A stretch of 52,203 nt of DNA from Heterobasidion occidentale (GCA_039111635.1 JBCAQO010000039.1:1-52203); one strand, 5' to 3'. Counted from the stretch's first letter, positions 1-10,686 are shown. Translations and numbers: made by a program. Notes: generated by a model from the letters alone, not told the origin.

Positions 1-914
1 AATCACTACACAAAAAACCCCCACCCCTATCCAGTCAGTACGGTCCAGAACACCGAGTTCAAGGGAGGACCCATTACACGATTCGCCAACCTCAATTACA
101 GGTTCTAGGTGAAAAAGGGGTCGCATACTGAATCAGCAAGATTCTATATCGCGGAAATAGGAAAAGAAGACGTCATTTTAGGTACCGACTGGTTATTAGA
201 ACATAACCCAGAAGTCGACTGGCATGCCTACGGGCTACACTTTACCAGATGCCCACCCTCCTGCCAAATAAAGGAGGACCGGTAAAGCTAGAAGAGCTAC
301 AAGAAAACCAGGATGTCCTAAACCAAGCATACGGCGCATGGAAACAGTACCGCAACGGGCGACTACTCAATACCAGTGCAAAAGCCGGGAAAGCAGTACC
401 AGGCCGGAAAGTGGGAAACACCACAGTACCACATCCGCGGACAATACCTACAAGTCCGGAGTTCACAACTCGAAGGTTGAATGCCGAACGTCTGAAAGCC
501 CGAACCAGAAATCACAAGGTTCCGACATGGGCTGAAGAAGACGTTCCGGAGGACGGTGACGGACTTCCGGCACTTCCCTCCAAGGATCTTGACGAAGATG
601 GAGTCTACCTCGTTAGATGCCTAGATACGGGAACATTACAGGCACTGGAATTATACAACGACTCCGAAGAAGGCGTCGATATACATCGCGCCGAAACCAC
701 GGAACTTCCATACGCCAACACACCGGCTCAAGGAAGCAAACCTGCCAAAGCACCGACAGGAAAAACAACAAAGCACACCAACTCGCAAAGACTGGCAGAA
801 GAAGCCGCCAAAGGGAAACCCGAACTATCCTTCGAAGAAATAGTGCCGAAGGAATACTGGAATTATAGGAAGGTTTTCGAAGGTCGACCAAAGGGACAGC
901 TACCGCTCTCTTGA
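1..914 (+). pseudogene. Family A protease and protease-RT linker, broken (copy A1)
   Basis: Positions 1-250 correspond to the C-terminal half of the retropepsin-like domain that is intact in copy A2 (22568-23569, minus), including the GTDWL segment at about 183-197. Compared with A2, single bases are missing near 95, 285 and 357 and two G are missing near 117, so no single frame runs through. From 249 a 221-codon frame covers the basic linker and the start of the RT domain and stops at TGA 912-914, just before the PWDHK motif that opens the RT region. The same TGA is present in A2. The active-site DSG of the protease lies left of the window. Confidence 0.8.
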
Positions 915-947
915 CCTTGGGATCACAAGATAGAAATCAAGGAAGGA

Positions 948-1712
948 ATGGATCACTCGCTCAAACCCAAGCTATACAGTCTTAGCCCTGGAGAGCAAGT
1001 GGAACTCAAGAAATTCATAGACGAAAACCTCCAGAAAGGATTCATCAGAGAATCCAAATCGCACATGGCATCCCCATTCTTCTTCATCAAGAAAAAGAAC
1101 GGGAAACTACGACCAGTAATGGATTATCGCAAACTCAATGAAATCACGATCAAGAACAAGTACCCTTTGCCGATCATTCAAGAATTACTGGACCTTCTGG
1201 CCGAAGCCATATACTTTTCACTAATGGATGTTGATACAGGATATAACAACGTACGCATGAAGGAAGGAAGCGAGAAACTGGCCGCGTTCGTCACCAATTT
1301 AGGAATGTACGAACCTCTGGTGATGTTCTTTGGATTAACCAACTCGCCGGCAACATTCCAAACTATGATGAACGCCCTCTTCAAAGACCTCATCTATGCC
1401 GGACTAGTGGCAATCTATATGGACGACATCCTGGTATTCTCTAAAACAATGGACGACCACATCAGAACAGTTCAAAAGGTTTTACAGATCTTACAGGACA
1501 ACGATCTGTACCTACAACCCTCGAAGTGCCACTTCCACAAAAAGAAAATCGACTATCTTGGATATGTTATATCACACGGACATCTAGAAATGGACCCGAT
1601 TAAAGTGGCCGGCATTATGGACTGGCCAACACCTGGAAAAGTCAAAGAAGTACAATCGTTTTTAGGGTTTTGCAACTTTTATCGCAGGTTTATCAAAGAT
1701 TACTCAAAATAG
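948..1712 (+). pseudogene. Family A reverse transcriptase fragment (copy A1)
   Basis: This 254-codon frame encodes the RT core of a Ty3/gypsy polymerase: the [10 protein letters not shown] strand, the [13 protein letters not shown] block with the first catalytic Asp, the [13 protein letters not shown] block and the catalytic IYMDDIL box at about residues 157-163. It ends with [12 protein letters not shown], the usual RT thumb motif. It terminates early because a run of five A in A2 is four A here near 1710, shifting the frame before RNase H. An upstream TGA at 912 separates it from the protease. RT would copy element RNA inside cytoplasmic particles. Confidence 0.9.
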
Positions 1713-3019
1713 CACGACCGCTATTTGAGTTAACACAGAAAGAACGCACCTGGGATTGGACACCAGCATGCGAAGAAGCGTTTCAAACGCTAAAACGAAT
1801 ATTTACAGAATCTCCGGTGCTCATTATGCCAGACACAAGGAACCCATTTCGCATTGAATGCGACGCTTCCGACTTCGCCACCGGAGCAGTTTTATCACAA
1901 GTCGCCAAAGATGGAAAATGGCACCCATGTGCTTATATCTCCAAGTCGCTCTCACCAACAGAACGCAACTACCCAATCTATGATAAAGAGTTGCTGGCGG
2001 TCGTTCGAGCTTTTGAAGCTTGGCGACACTATTTGGAGGGCGCCGACCACCCGGTAGACGTCTGGACGGACCACAAGAACCTTGAATGGTTCCGTTCAAG
2101 CCAGAAACTAAACCGTCGACAAGCACGATGGTCACTCTACCTCTCGCGTTTCGACTACAAGTTGACGCACAAGGCAGGAGTCACTAATAAATCCGACGGT
2201 CTGTCACGGCGTCCAGACCATAAAAAGGGGGTGGAATTTGACAATTCAGGCGAAACACTCTTGGAGCCTAAACTTTTCAATAACACAGAAAAGATCCGAA
2301 GACCTTTCGCAGAAATCAATGCCATCAATACAGACAACAGTTGGGACCCTCATCAAATACTTCACATTAGGGCAACTGGACGAGGAGGCGTTACCATAAT
2401 AGACGACGACCTTCGGAAAAGAATCATTGAAGAAAACAGGAAAGACGAATGGCTATTAGAAACCCTAGCCAAGATTAAAACCTTAGGACCTCGAAACATG
2501 AAGAAAGGTTTACAAGAATGGAACGAAGAAGAAGGATTGGTCCTTCACCGAGGAAAGATATATGTCCCTCGAAACGAACAACTCCGTCAAGATATCATCA
2601 AACTAAATCATGACAATCTAGCAGCAGGACATCCAGGACAAAGGGGAACTCTAGCCTTAGTCGGACAAGAATTCACTTGGCCAGGAATATCAAACACAGT
2701 TCACCAATATGTGGAAGGATGCGCCATCTGTCAATCCACCAAGAACGACACACATCCTACCATGGTGCCCCTACAACCAACAGAAATCCCAGATCGACCC
2801 TTCGGAACAATAACCATGGATTTTATTACAGACCTACCAGAATCAAACGGATACGACTCGCTACATGTAGTAACCGATCGATTCACCAAAACTGCAGTAA
2901 TAACTCCATGCCTGAAAACCATCGACTCTGACGGAACGGCCAAAATCTTGCTAGAAAACACCTGGAGACGCTATGGACTGCCAGATAAAATCATATCGGA
3001 TAGAGGAACTCAAAAGTAG
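1713..3019 (+). pseudogene. Family A RNase H and integrase N-terminal part (copy A1)
   Basis: The frame continues the polymerase after the 1710 frameshift. It starts with the RNase H linker (ARPLFELTQKE), then RNase H with IECDASDFATGAVL, the DKELLAVVRAFEAWRHYL block and the VWTDHKNLEW block. The integrase zinc-binding region follows, with its HHCC set visible in HDNLAAGHPGQ and EGCAICQSTK, then the core with first acidic residue in TMDFITDLPE and second in IISDRGTQ. It stops at 3019, immediately after this second Asp, because a base is missing in the codons following DRGTQ. The identical lesion occurs in A2 near 20392, so it predates the split of the two copies. Confidence 0.9.
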
Positions 3020-4239
3020 CGCAAGCCCTGCTCAAAGAATTAGGAATCAAATCCGCTTTAAGCACAGCTTATCACCCACAGACGGACGGTGCTACTGAAC
3101 GAATGAATCAGGAACTAGAACAATACCTGAGGGCGTTTTGCAGTTCTTCACAGGACGATTGGGCCGGATTAATTCCCTACGCGGAATATGCCCACAACAC
3201 CCATCAGCACTCAGCCACGCAGAAGTCACCTTTTGAACTTCTCCACGGATATCAACCACGGGCTTACCCAGCCATCATCGGAAACACGAATGTCCCCACC
3301 GCCGACGCTCGCCTCGAAGCTTTGCAACGTGCTAGGAAGGAAGCACAAGCCAGCCTCGAAATTGCAGCCGAAGCCATGAGGATACAGCACGACCGTTTTG
3401 GAACGGACCTGCCGCCTTTCAAGAAAGGAGATCAAGTATGGCTTGATGGGAAGAACATCCACACCGATCACCCATCAGAGAAACTGAGACCCAAACGCTT
3501 TGGGCCATTTGAAATCACCAACACCATAGGAAATGTCAATTTCAGGTTGAAACTGCCCAACAGCTGGAAGCACATTCACGACGTCTTCCATGCTAGTCGA
3601 CTCACGCCCTACAAGGAAAACGAAGTCTATGGCCCGAACTACCCTAAACCGGCTCCGGACCTGATCGAAGGGCAAGAAGAATTCGAAGTCGAAGCCATTG
3701 TCGGAGCTAGGCGCTTCGGACGATGGAAGATCCTGCAGTACCTGATCAAATGGAAGGGCTACCCGGAATCGGACAACTCTTGGGAAGCCGCGGCAAACGT
3801 CACTAACGCACAAGAAGCCATAAAGGACTTCTACCGCCGGCACCCTCGGGCAGTCAAAGGAATGGAAGCCTCCATTCTGGCCCTGGTGATCGAATTAGAA
3901 CTCAACAGAGTAGCCGAAGAAGATCAAATCAGAAAGAAGCTCGAGAAGCATCCAATCGGAAAGAAGCTTCTCGCTACAGGATTAGCTATCCCCCAGATCA
4001 TGGAAGAGATCAACAAACGAATGACGCAGCTAAAGAGGCCGCCCCTGGTTCCTCGATCAAAAGTGCCACCACCGACGATCAACGATCGAGAAGCGCAGCC
4101 AAAGAAGCCCAATATAGACTCGTCTCGATCAAAGCCACAGCAGAAGCGATCGGACAGCTCTAATTGGCGGACTCAAGCATACCAGGAGCTACAAAAGCAG
4201 ACCAACCGAGGATTGGCATGGCCAGGCAAACGGCTATGA
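3020..4239 (+). pseudogene. Family A integrase C-terminal part with chromodomain and basic tail (copy A1)
   Basis: After the frameshift at 3018 the reading frame restarts and carries the catalytic Glu in TDGATERMNQELEQ, the integrase C-terminal domain with GDQVWLDGKNI, and the HDVFHASRLTPY motif. Residues roughly 200-250 of the 3103-4239 frame form a chromodomain (YLIKWKGYPESDNSWE), which in chromoviruses tethers integration to modified histone tails. A charged alpha-helical tail of about 120 residues follows, longer than is usual after a chromodomain. The frame stops at 4239. In A2 small indels near 19345 switch this tail into another frame, so the natural end of the protein is uncertain. 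Confidence 0.9.
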
Positions 4240-4382
4240 CCCCTTTCGACCCCACTCTATCCACAGTAGCCGTTTATACCATCGTCGCGACTCTTGCTCT
4301 CACCGCTGTCTCCATCGCCATCGCCCTTGTCCTCGGATCCTTTCACGCCGCTGCCACCATTGGCATCTCCTCCGTCGTATAA
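4164..4382 (+). other. Short frame with a hydrophobic helix overlapping the pol end
   Basis: This 72-codon frame overlaps the last 75 nt of pol in another frame. It contains about 35 mostly hydrophobic residues (from TIVATLALTAVSIAIALVLG onward) that would make one transmembrane helix near the C-terminus. In copy A2 the equivalent stretch (19028-19250, minus) is open in the same frame as the pol tail, because of the indels near 19345. Whether it is translated is unknown. It could also be chance coding from the GC-rich promoter-like DNA preceding the TATA box at 4378. Confidence 0.35.
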
Positions 4383-4385
4383 AAG
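4378..4385 (+). promoter_or_regulatory. Internal TATA box upstream of the post-pol ORF (copy A1)
   Basis: TATAAAAG lies 124 nt upstream of the ATG at 4502 that opens the post-pol reading frame, and downstream of the pol stop at 4239. The same octamer is kept in copy A2 at 19025-19032 (minus). A similar box, TATAAAAGG, occupies the same relative place in element B at 10678. This points to a separate transcript for the third ORF, which is an inference from position and sequence. Confidence 0.5.
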
Positions 4386-4501
4386 ACACCCTGCATCGGA
4401 CGGAAACATTCCTCAGCATCCCAGCTACAAATCGAATGTCCCTTGCCCCCACACACCTCTTCTTACACAGCTCCCCCCGCTATATTATTAGTAACATCAG
4501 A

Positions 4502-6109
4502 ATGACTTCCGCTACCACCTCCCCTCACGCTTCCAACACCCCGTCCCCCAACCCCTTCATCCTCCGCACCGTCACCCCTCCTACTACCACCCCCACGCTC
4601 GTTGACGACACGGACTCGGACTACGACAGCGAGGACTACATCCCCTCGGAAGGCGTCCATGTCGCCGACCCCCTCACCGAATTTGTCATCCCCCGTTTTC
4701 CGGCTGAAATGCCGAACCCCCACATCGTCGTACCATCATTGGCTTTCGCTGTACACAACGAAAACCCCCGCATCCGCATCCGCGCCCTACCCAACCCCCT
4801 TCACGACCTCCGTCTCTACCAAGACCTGAAGACCAGTAACAGCATCTACCACCTCACGCTCGCTGAGGACGAGGCCCCCATCGTTTTGAACCAGCCAGGC
4901 TTGAAGAACCCCCGGGCCTTCCTTTTTTATTTACAGCAGGCGGTTTGGGCTCAATGCTATCAGGTATTCTCCGGACCGCTTAACCAAACCCAAGCCATCC
5001 TCCTCGCCAATATCACCGTCACCTCCTACCGCATGAAGGGACTGATCAATCTCCCCGCCATCCGCAACGACATGATTAACTTTCGGTTAGGAGGCATCTT
5101 CGGCAGCAGTTCCGTCCTCCTCCAAACGCACACCGTAGTGGCTTGGCTCGAAACTCTGGCTCGGATCCGTTACAAGGAGAACACTATCTGATGGTTCTAT
5201 TTTACAGGACTTAATGGGGCGCGTCTGGAGATAGAGGAGTACGTCCCTAAGGGACTCTTGCCGACTCACTCATTCCCCCTCAACAGTCAAGGAGTTCACC
5301 CTGTCGCAAGCTACTGGTCAAGCGGAAGTGTCCCGGAAGATAACGTCAGGCCCTGGGTTATGACCAAGCCGGATATACGGGAACAAGGTTTTCACCAGGT
5401 CGACGTCGAAGAACCCATGATCGTCGATCCTCCGGCAATCACGGAACCAGTCCTCCCGGTCGCCCGACTCTTTCGACCCGCCGACGAAGAAACCACGGAA
5501 TCCATGCGACCCACTAGTCCCCCTTACGACCCCGAACAAGTCGTCCGGGATCGCCAGGTACTTCAGCCGTTACCGGTACCACCCCCATCACCCCCTGCTG
5601 TGTCCCCATCCCCCCCCTTACTCGGCGACGACCTCACCCATCCTATCATTGTCAACGAAACCTCCCCCCAGTCGCCGGACATTCCTGTCGCAACTGAAGA
5701 AGGATGGCCTGCCGACGCCATGGACTCCGAAAACGTTTGGCCTACCCCTCCTGCTCTCCCGCCTTCTCCACCCACCGACCCCTCCACTCGTACCTGCTGG
5801 GAATGCGGACGCGCCGGCCATCTCGTCGTGGGATGTCCAATCACGGGCATTCGCCAGAGAACGGACGTTATGGCGCGCGGCTTTCTTCAAGACTACGATA
5901 GGCATCGCATGCAGTCCCGGCACCTTCGTCTACAGATGGATAGGACAGCTGAAGAATATGGATACCACAAGCAGGCGTTGGATCATTTAATCGACACCGC
6001 GAACTGGACCGGATACCCCGCTCGGAACATCCCCACCTTCGACGAAGTTCACCTGAGGAGACCCGCCCCTACTATCGGTGCACCCGCCAAGCGCCGAAGA
6101 CTTGTATAG
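4502..6109 (+). CDS. Post-pol ORF of family A, CCHC zinc-knuckle protein, with one internal TGA (copy A1)
   Basis: From ATG 4502 the frame runs to the stop at 6109 (about 535 codons) with one interruption, TGA 5189-5191; the frame is the same on both sides. The first 100 residues are Ser/Thr/Pro-rich and acidic (DDTDSDYDSEDY). A folded-looking region of about 130 residues follows (for example AFLFYLQQAVWAQCYQVF), then a Pro-rich linker and a CX2CX4HX4C knuckle (CWECGRAGHLVVGC, nt about 5793-5835) near the C-terminus. The TGA could be removed by a 39-nt GT-AG intron (5169-5207) with a CTGAT branch site, which keeps the frame. The knuckle resembles Gag nucleocapsid, but the gag gene lies elsewhere in the element, so this is an additional nucleic-acid-binding protein of unknown role. 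Confidence 0.6.
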
Positions 6110-6120
6110 AGAGGGGGTAG
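6108..6120 (+). other. Polypurine tract of copy A1
   Basis: AGAGAGGGGGTAG directly precedes the LTR start TGTTAGG. This is the plus-strand primer position of LTR retrotransposons. The reverse complement flanks the 3' LTR of A2 at about 17293-17305. Confidence 0.75.
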
Positions 6121-6954
6121 TGTTAGGACCGCGTCCTAACACGTGCTTCGCACGTGAGGGGATGGGCTGGTCAAGTGCTTCGGACTTGCTGCAGACTCGA
6201 ATAGCTTTCTATGACTCCTTACCATTTACATGCTAACGCATGAACGCTGACTTCTGGTTCCTGATTCTTGATGTGGACAGACATTGGTTCCTGACCCCCG
6301 TTCCTGGTTCTTGATCGATCGAAGATGTGGATAGACATTAGTGATCGGATTACTATATTTGGTTACATGGCAGGTCGATGAGGCATTCTAGCTTACGGAT
6401 CTCGATCGTTGACTTCGGTACCTGAGAAGCGCACGGACCAGATCTTGATCCTGCCCTAGACACTTCTGTACGTAAATAGCCGAGATGAGCTTCTAAGAAG
6501 CTCAGCTCGTTCACCTGTAATACACTCGATCTCCGCACTGCACCCGGCGTCTGGCTACCTTCTTAGCCCACGCTTCGTGATCTCTGTCAGATCTGAGAAA
6601 CTCTTTGCACGGTCTGACGAAGCACTGGACTCGTCTCCCTTCCCTCCCCTCCCTCTACTCATCCGCTTCTATACTGGGCTAGCTGCCTTCCGTGTTCTCA
6701 GTTGGACACCCCCTCGTGTCATCTGTTGGACAGGAGAAGATCATCCGGTTCCTCCTCATCATCGAGAAGACCTCGAAGATCACCTTCTCAATCTCTTCGA
6801 GAACAAAGCCGACAGCAACCCCGAGTTCCTCGAAAGAGCCCAAAGACGATCCATCGTCTTCATCCATTGGAGTCTACGACTATACGAACCAGTGGAGGTT
6901 TAGCCTAGGGACCCCTTCGTGCATCGGTGCACGTGATAGGTCTCCGACCTAACA
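6121..6954 (+). repeat. Family A 3' LTR of copy A1 (834 bp)
   Basis: It starts TGTTAGGAC and ends ACCTAACA. It is nearly identical to the complements of 16460-17292 and 26019-26852. Both ends are made of two tandem hairpins: 6121-6141 (9-bp stem) and 6141-6155 at the left, 6918-6933 and 6937-6951 at the right. A TATA-like TAAATA at 6473-6478 lies about 30 nt before AGCTCGTTCA (6504-6513), the presumed transcript start. Short frames through the LTR (such as 6577-6903) recur in all three copies simply because the LTR is conserved; no protein function is claimed. Confidence 0.95.
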
Positions 6955-9900
6955 CCTCCCCACCTATCCTTTAAACCGACCCATCCGTGTTCGCAACGTC
7001 GATGACACCATCAACAAGGCAGGCCTCATTCAACAAGGCCTAGACGCGAATCTCACCGTCAAAGATAGACGAGGGAGAACTCACACCGAACGCGTCCAGA
7101 TGTTCATCACCAATCTAGGGAAAGACGACATGCTCCTAGGAACAGATTGGTTGAAATACCACGACCCCTCCATCGGGTGGAGACGCCGTGAAGTACACTT
7201 TGATCGATGCCCCAGAAATTGCCAACAACCATATGGGTTTACCAAGGCAAGGGAAGAGCCTACCAAGAAGGCATGGCTAGCTAAACTACGTGGTGACAAG
7301 ATTCCCCAGCGGATGAAACCGCATCTTGTCTCAGAACCGGTAGGACCTTCGTGGACTTGGACTAAAGAACAATGGAACCAAGTAACCACGAAGGAATGGA
7401 AAACTCGGTTCATGGAGTTACTCGAGTACAAATCCCGACAATGCAAAGCTCGGAAGTGGCTCGAGGAACAAGTAACCGAAAGGAAGGAACGCCGGCAAGC
7501 TCAACAAGAGGTAGCCCAGGGCGAAGCTTCAGAAAAAGTCGCTGAAGAAGTGCAAACACCGTTTGACTCCTCCGCAATGGAAAGCGCAGGAGAACCCGTC
7601 ATTAGGAAGGTAGCTCCAGAACCCTCGGGGTTCGCAAGCTTTGACGAAGACCTGGAGGAAGAAATCGACACCACCGACTTGAAGAGTCGGGTACCGACAG
7701 AATATCATTCTTACCTCGACATCTTCAGTGAAAGACGATCACAAAGGCTTCCCCAGCACACCATATGGGACCACGCGATAAACCTCAAACCATCTTTTGT
7801 ACCCCAGGCCCCGCGGATATTTCCTCTGAGCCCGGAAAAGCATGATGAGTTAGGGAAGTTCGTCAAGGAGCACCTTTCCAGAGGAACAATACGTCGGTCA
7901 ACAGCGCACAGCGCGGCCTCTTTCTTTTTTGTAAGCAAGAAAGATGGGAAACTCCGTCCGGTACAAGATTATCGTCACCTTAACGAACACACCATTCAAG
8001 ACGTCACCCCCCTGCCGTTAATCCAAGAACTATTGGATATTATTAAAGGCGCAACGGTGTTCTCGAAACTCGATGTTCGGTGGGGATATAACAACGTGCG
8101 CATCAAGAAAGGAGACGAATCCAAAGCGGCCTTCGTCACACCCTTAGGGCTTTTCGAACCTACAGTGATGTTCTTTGGGCTCTGCAATTCCCCTGGAACC
8201 TTCCAAGCCATGATGAACATGATCTTCCAGGAACTCATCCTGGCACGGAAAATAGCGATATATATGGACGACATCCTCATCTTCACGAAAACCACAGCAG
8301 AACACGTTGTGATTCTTCGGCGAGTCCTCCAAATCCTGCGCGACAACGATCTTTATCTCAAACCGGAGAAATGCGAGTTCCACAAGGCAAAACTGAACTA
8401 CCTTGGATACACGATCTCAAAAGACCACGTCGCTATGGAAGACTCGAAGATTGAAGCTATCCAGGAATGGCCCATCCCACGCACAGTTCGCGACATCCGC
8501 TCTTTCTTAGGCTTAGGGAACTTCTACCGACGATTCATTGATAAATTCTCCTTGATCGCTCGACCCCTGCATGACCTCACGAAGAAAGATATGAAATGGG
8601 ACTGGACCACGGAGTGCCAACAGGCGTTTAATCGACTAAAGAAAGCCTTTATCAGCCAACCCGTCCTGTTGTACCCTGACCCGATGCGTCCCTACCGGCT
8701 TGTTACCGACGCTTCCCTCGCCGCATACGGTGCGGTCCTCTTACAGGAAGGACCTGATAACAACTGGCACCCTGTTGCATACCTCTCAGGATCGTTCTCA
8801 CCAGCCGAACGAAATTACGACGTGCATGATCGCGAACTCCTTGCCATCATCAAGGCACTGGAGCACTGGAAACACTACCTCGAAGGCGCTCGACACCCTT
8901 TTGAGGTCTGGACGGATCATAAGAACCTAGAACACTTTCAGACGGCGCGCGACCTGTCAAGGCGGCAAGCGCGCTGGAGTCTGTTTTTGTCCCGATTTGA
9001 CTTCCAGCTCAGTTACAAGGCTGGAACTACTAATCATGCCGATGCTCTGTCCAGGCGTCCAGACCTTAGTGAGGGGGTGGAATCTGATAACAAAGCACAG
9101 ACTCTACTCCCGTCCAGATTTTTCACCGAGTCCAGCGAAACTCTAGTAGAGCCAAGCGAAGGCATACACGTCAAAGCAACAGAACTCGTATCCTCGGACA
9201 TCCTCTCCCTTATTCGACACTCGTGCTCGGAACACGATTTGCTAGTTGATGTCGCCCTCAAGAAACTGCTGGAAAAAGGACCAAATACAATGAAGGGTGA
9301 CCTAGGAAAATGGACACACGAAGTTGGCATCACAAGACGCGACGGTTACATTTGTGTCCCGAAAGACGACCTCCTTCGACGAATGATTGTCAAAACGCAC
9401 CATGACACTATGGCTACAGGACATCCAGGCCGAGCAAAGACCTTAGAATTGGTACAGCGCCATTATTGGTGGTCAAGCATGACCAAATTTGTGCACCAAT
9501 ATGTGGATGGATGCGCAATCTGCCAATCCACCAAGAACTTACCCCACAGGACCCATCCACCAATCCAACCATTGGAAACCACGAACGCCCCTTGGCGCTT
9601 CATCTCCACCGACTTCGTAACAGACCTCCCAGAAAGCAGAGGCTACGACTCGATAAACGTGGTGGTCGATCAGGGCCTGTCAAAAGGGATAGTCATAACT
9701 CCGTGCAAGAAGACAATCACGGCCGAAGAAACCACAACGCTCTTCCAAGACAATGTGTTCAAACGATACGGACTACCAACCAAGGTGGTATCTGACCGAG
9801 GTCCTCAATTTGCGGCAAGGTTTACAAGAGAACTATGGAAAGGAATGGGAATCACTCCTGCCCTCAGCACGGCTTACCATCCCCAAACAGATGGAGAAAC

Positions 9901-10672
9901 AGAACGGGTGAACCAAGAAATCGAGCAATTCTTGCGAGTGTTTTGTAACTACCACCAAGATAATTGGGTAGACTTGATCCCCTTCGCAGAATTCTCCCAC
10001 AACACTCGGAAGCACTCCACCACGGGGAAGTCGCCGTTTGAAGTCCTCTACGGGTTCAATCCACCATATTCGGTCGACTCAGCTTTAGAGACCAAGGTGC
10101 CCGCGGTAACTGAACGATTGCAGCTAATCAAAGAAGTCCAAGAAGATGCGGCCGCAAGTTTACAAATGGCAGCGCAGCACGCCAAGGACCGGGACCTCCA
10201 CAGGAAACTCCCGCAGTGGGAAGTAGGAACCCAAGTTTGGTTAGAAGGAACCCACATTCGGACGACTCATCCGAAATTCAAGCTGGCACCCAGACGCTAT
10301 GGCCCCTTTTCAGTGACCGAAAGAATCGGTCCTTTGGCTTACCGGCTGAAAATACCCGAAACGTGGAGGATACATCCGGTGTTTCATGCCTCGGTACTCA
10401 CGGAGTATCACGAGACAGAGGCCCATGGAAGGAACTTCCCCAGACCTGCCCCGGAAATCTTGAATGAAGAAGAACATTATGAGGTGGAGGCCATTCTGGA
10501 TTCTAAATGACAGGGGCGAGGAACCAAATACCTCGTCAAGTGGGTCGGTTACTCCGAGGCCGATAACACTTGGGAACCCTTTGCCCTCCTCAAGGACACG
10601 GCCAATGAGGTGCTTCGTGAATTTCACGAAAGCTACCCAGACAAACCCCGACCTGCGGCGATTAGGTTTTAG
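6955..10672 (+). pseudogene. Gypsy element B pro-pol polyprotein with chromodomain (interrupted by TGA)
   Basis: The frame enters the window already inside the protease domain (RPIRVRNVDDT, then LLGTDWLKYHD), because copy A1 interrupts it at 6954. From ATG 7100 it is open for 1136 codons: RT (LRPVQDYRHLNE, KLDVRWGYNNVRI, IYMDDILIF), RNase H (VTDASLAAYGAVL, DRELLAIIKALEHWKHYL), integrase zinc finger (HPGRAKTLELV, DGCAICQSTK) and core (STDFVTDLPE, VVSDRGPQF, TDGETERVNQE). TGA at 10508-10510 cuts the protein at the start of the chromodomain; the same frame then reads KYLVKWVGYSEADNTWE to TAG 10670-10672. Apart from the inserted A1 and this one codon the polymerase looks undamaged, much less decayed than copy A1. 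It differs clearly from family A in sequence. Confidence 0.93.
10511..10672 (+). pseudogene. Chromodomain of element B downstream of the premature TGA
   Basis: In frame with the main polymerase, these 54 codons encode the aromatic-cage type chromodomain core (YLVKWVGYSEADNTWEPF) and a C-terminal helix (ANEVLREFHESYP). The TGA immediately upstream is a single-codon lesion, and an Arg or Lys codon is expected there from other chromoviruses. A stop placed exactly at the integrase-chromodomain border could also be read through; one copy cannot decide. Confidence 0.8.
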
Positions 10673-10677
10673 AAAGA

Positions 10678-10686
10678 TATAAAAGG
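10678..10686 (+). promoter_or_regulatory. Internal TATA box after element B pol
   Basis: TATAAAAGG lies 6 nt after the pol stop at 10672 and 93 nt before the ATG at 10771. Its placement parallels the TATA box at 4378 in family A. A short upstream frame (ATG 10729, 8 codons) lies between it and the main ORFs. Confidence 0.5.

Larger units (their letters stand above)
1..6954 (+). mobile_element. Ty3/gypsy chromodomain LTR retrotransposon, family A, copy A1 (5' part outside window)
   Basis: From 5' to 3' the copy holds a protease remnant, reverse transcriptase, RNase H, integrase, a chromodomain, a post-pol reading frame ending in a zinc knuckle, a polypurine tract and an LTR. It matches the complement of 16460-23417 nearly base for base, so it is a second copy of the complete element there, in opposite orientation. 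The gag gene and 5' LTR lie left of the window. The base after the LTR at 6955 begins coding sequence of another gypsy protease region, so A1 is inserted in element B; CCTCC (6955-6959) would be the right half of its target duplication. Many single-base losses relative to A2 break the frames. Confidence 0.93.

Noticed and set aside
6577..6903. A 108-codon frame that recurs identically at 16511-16837 and 26070-26396
   Set aside because: It lies wholly inside the family A LTR; the recurrence reflects LTR identity, not a conserved gene.
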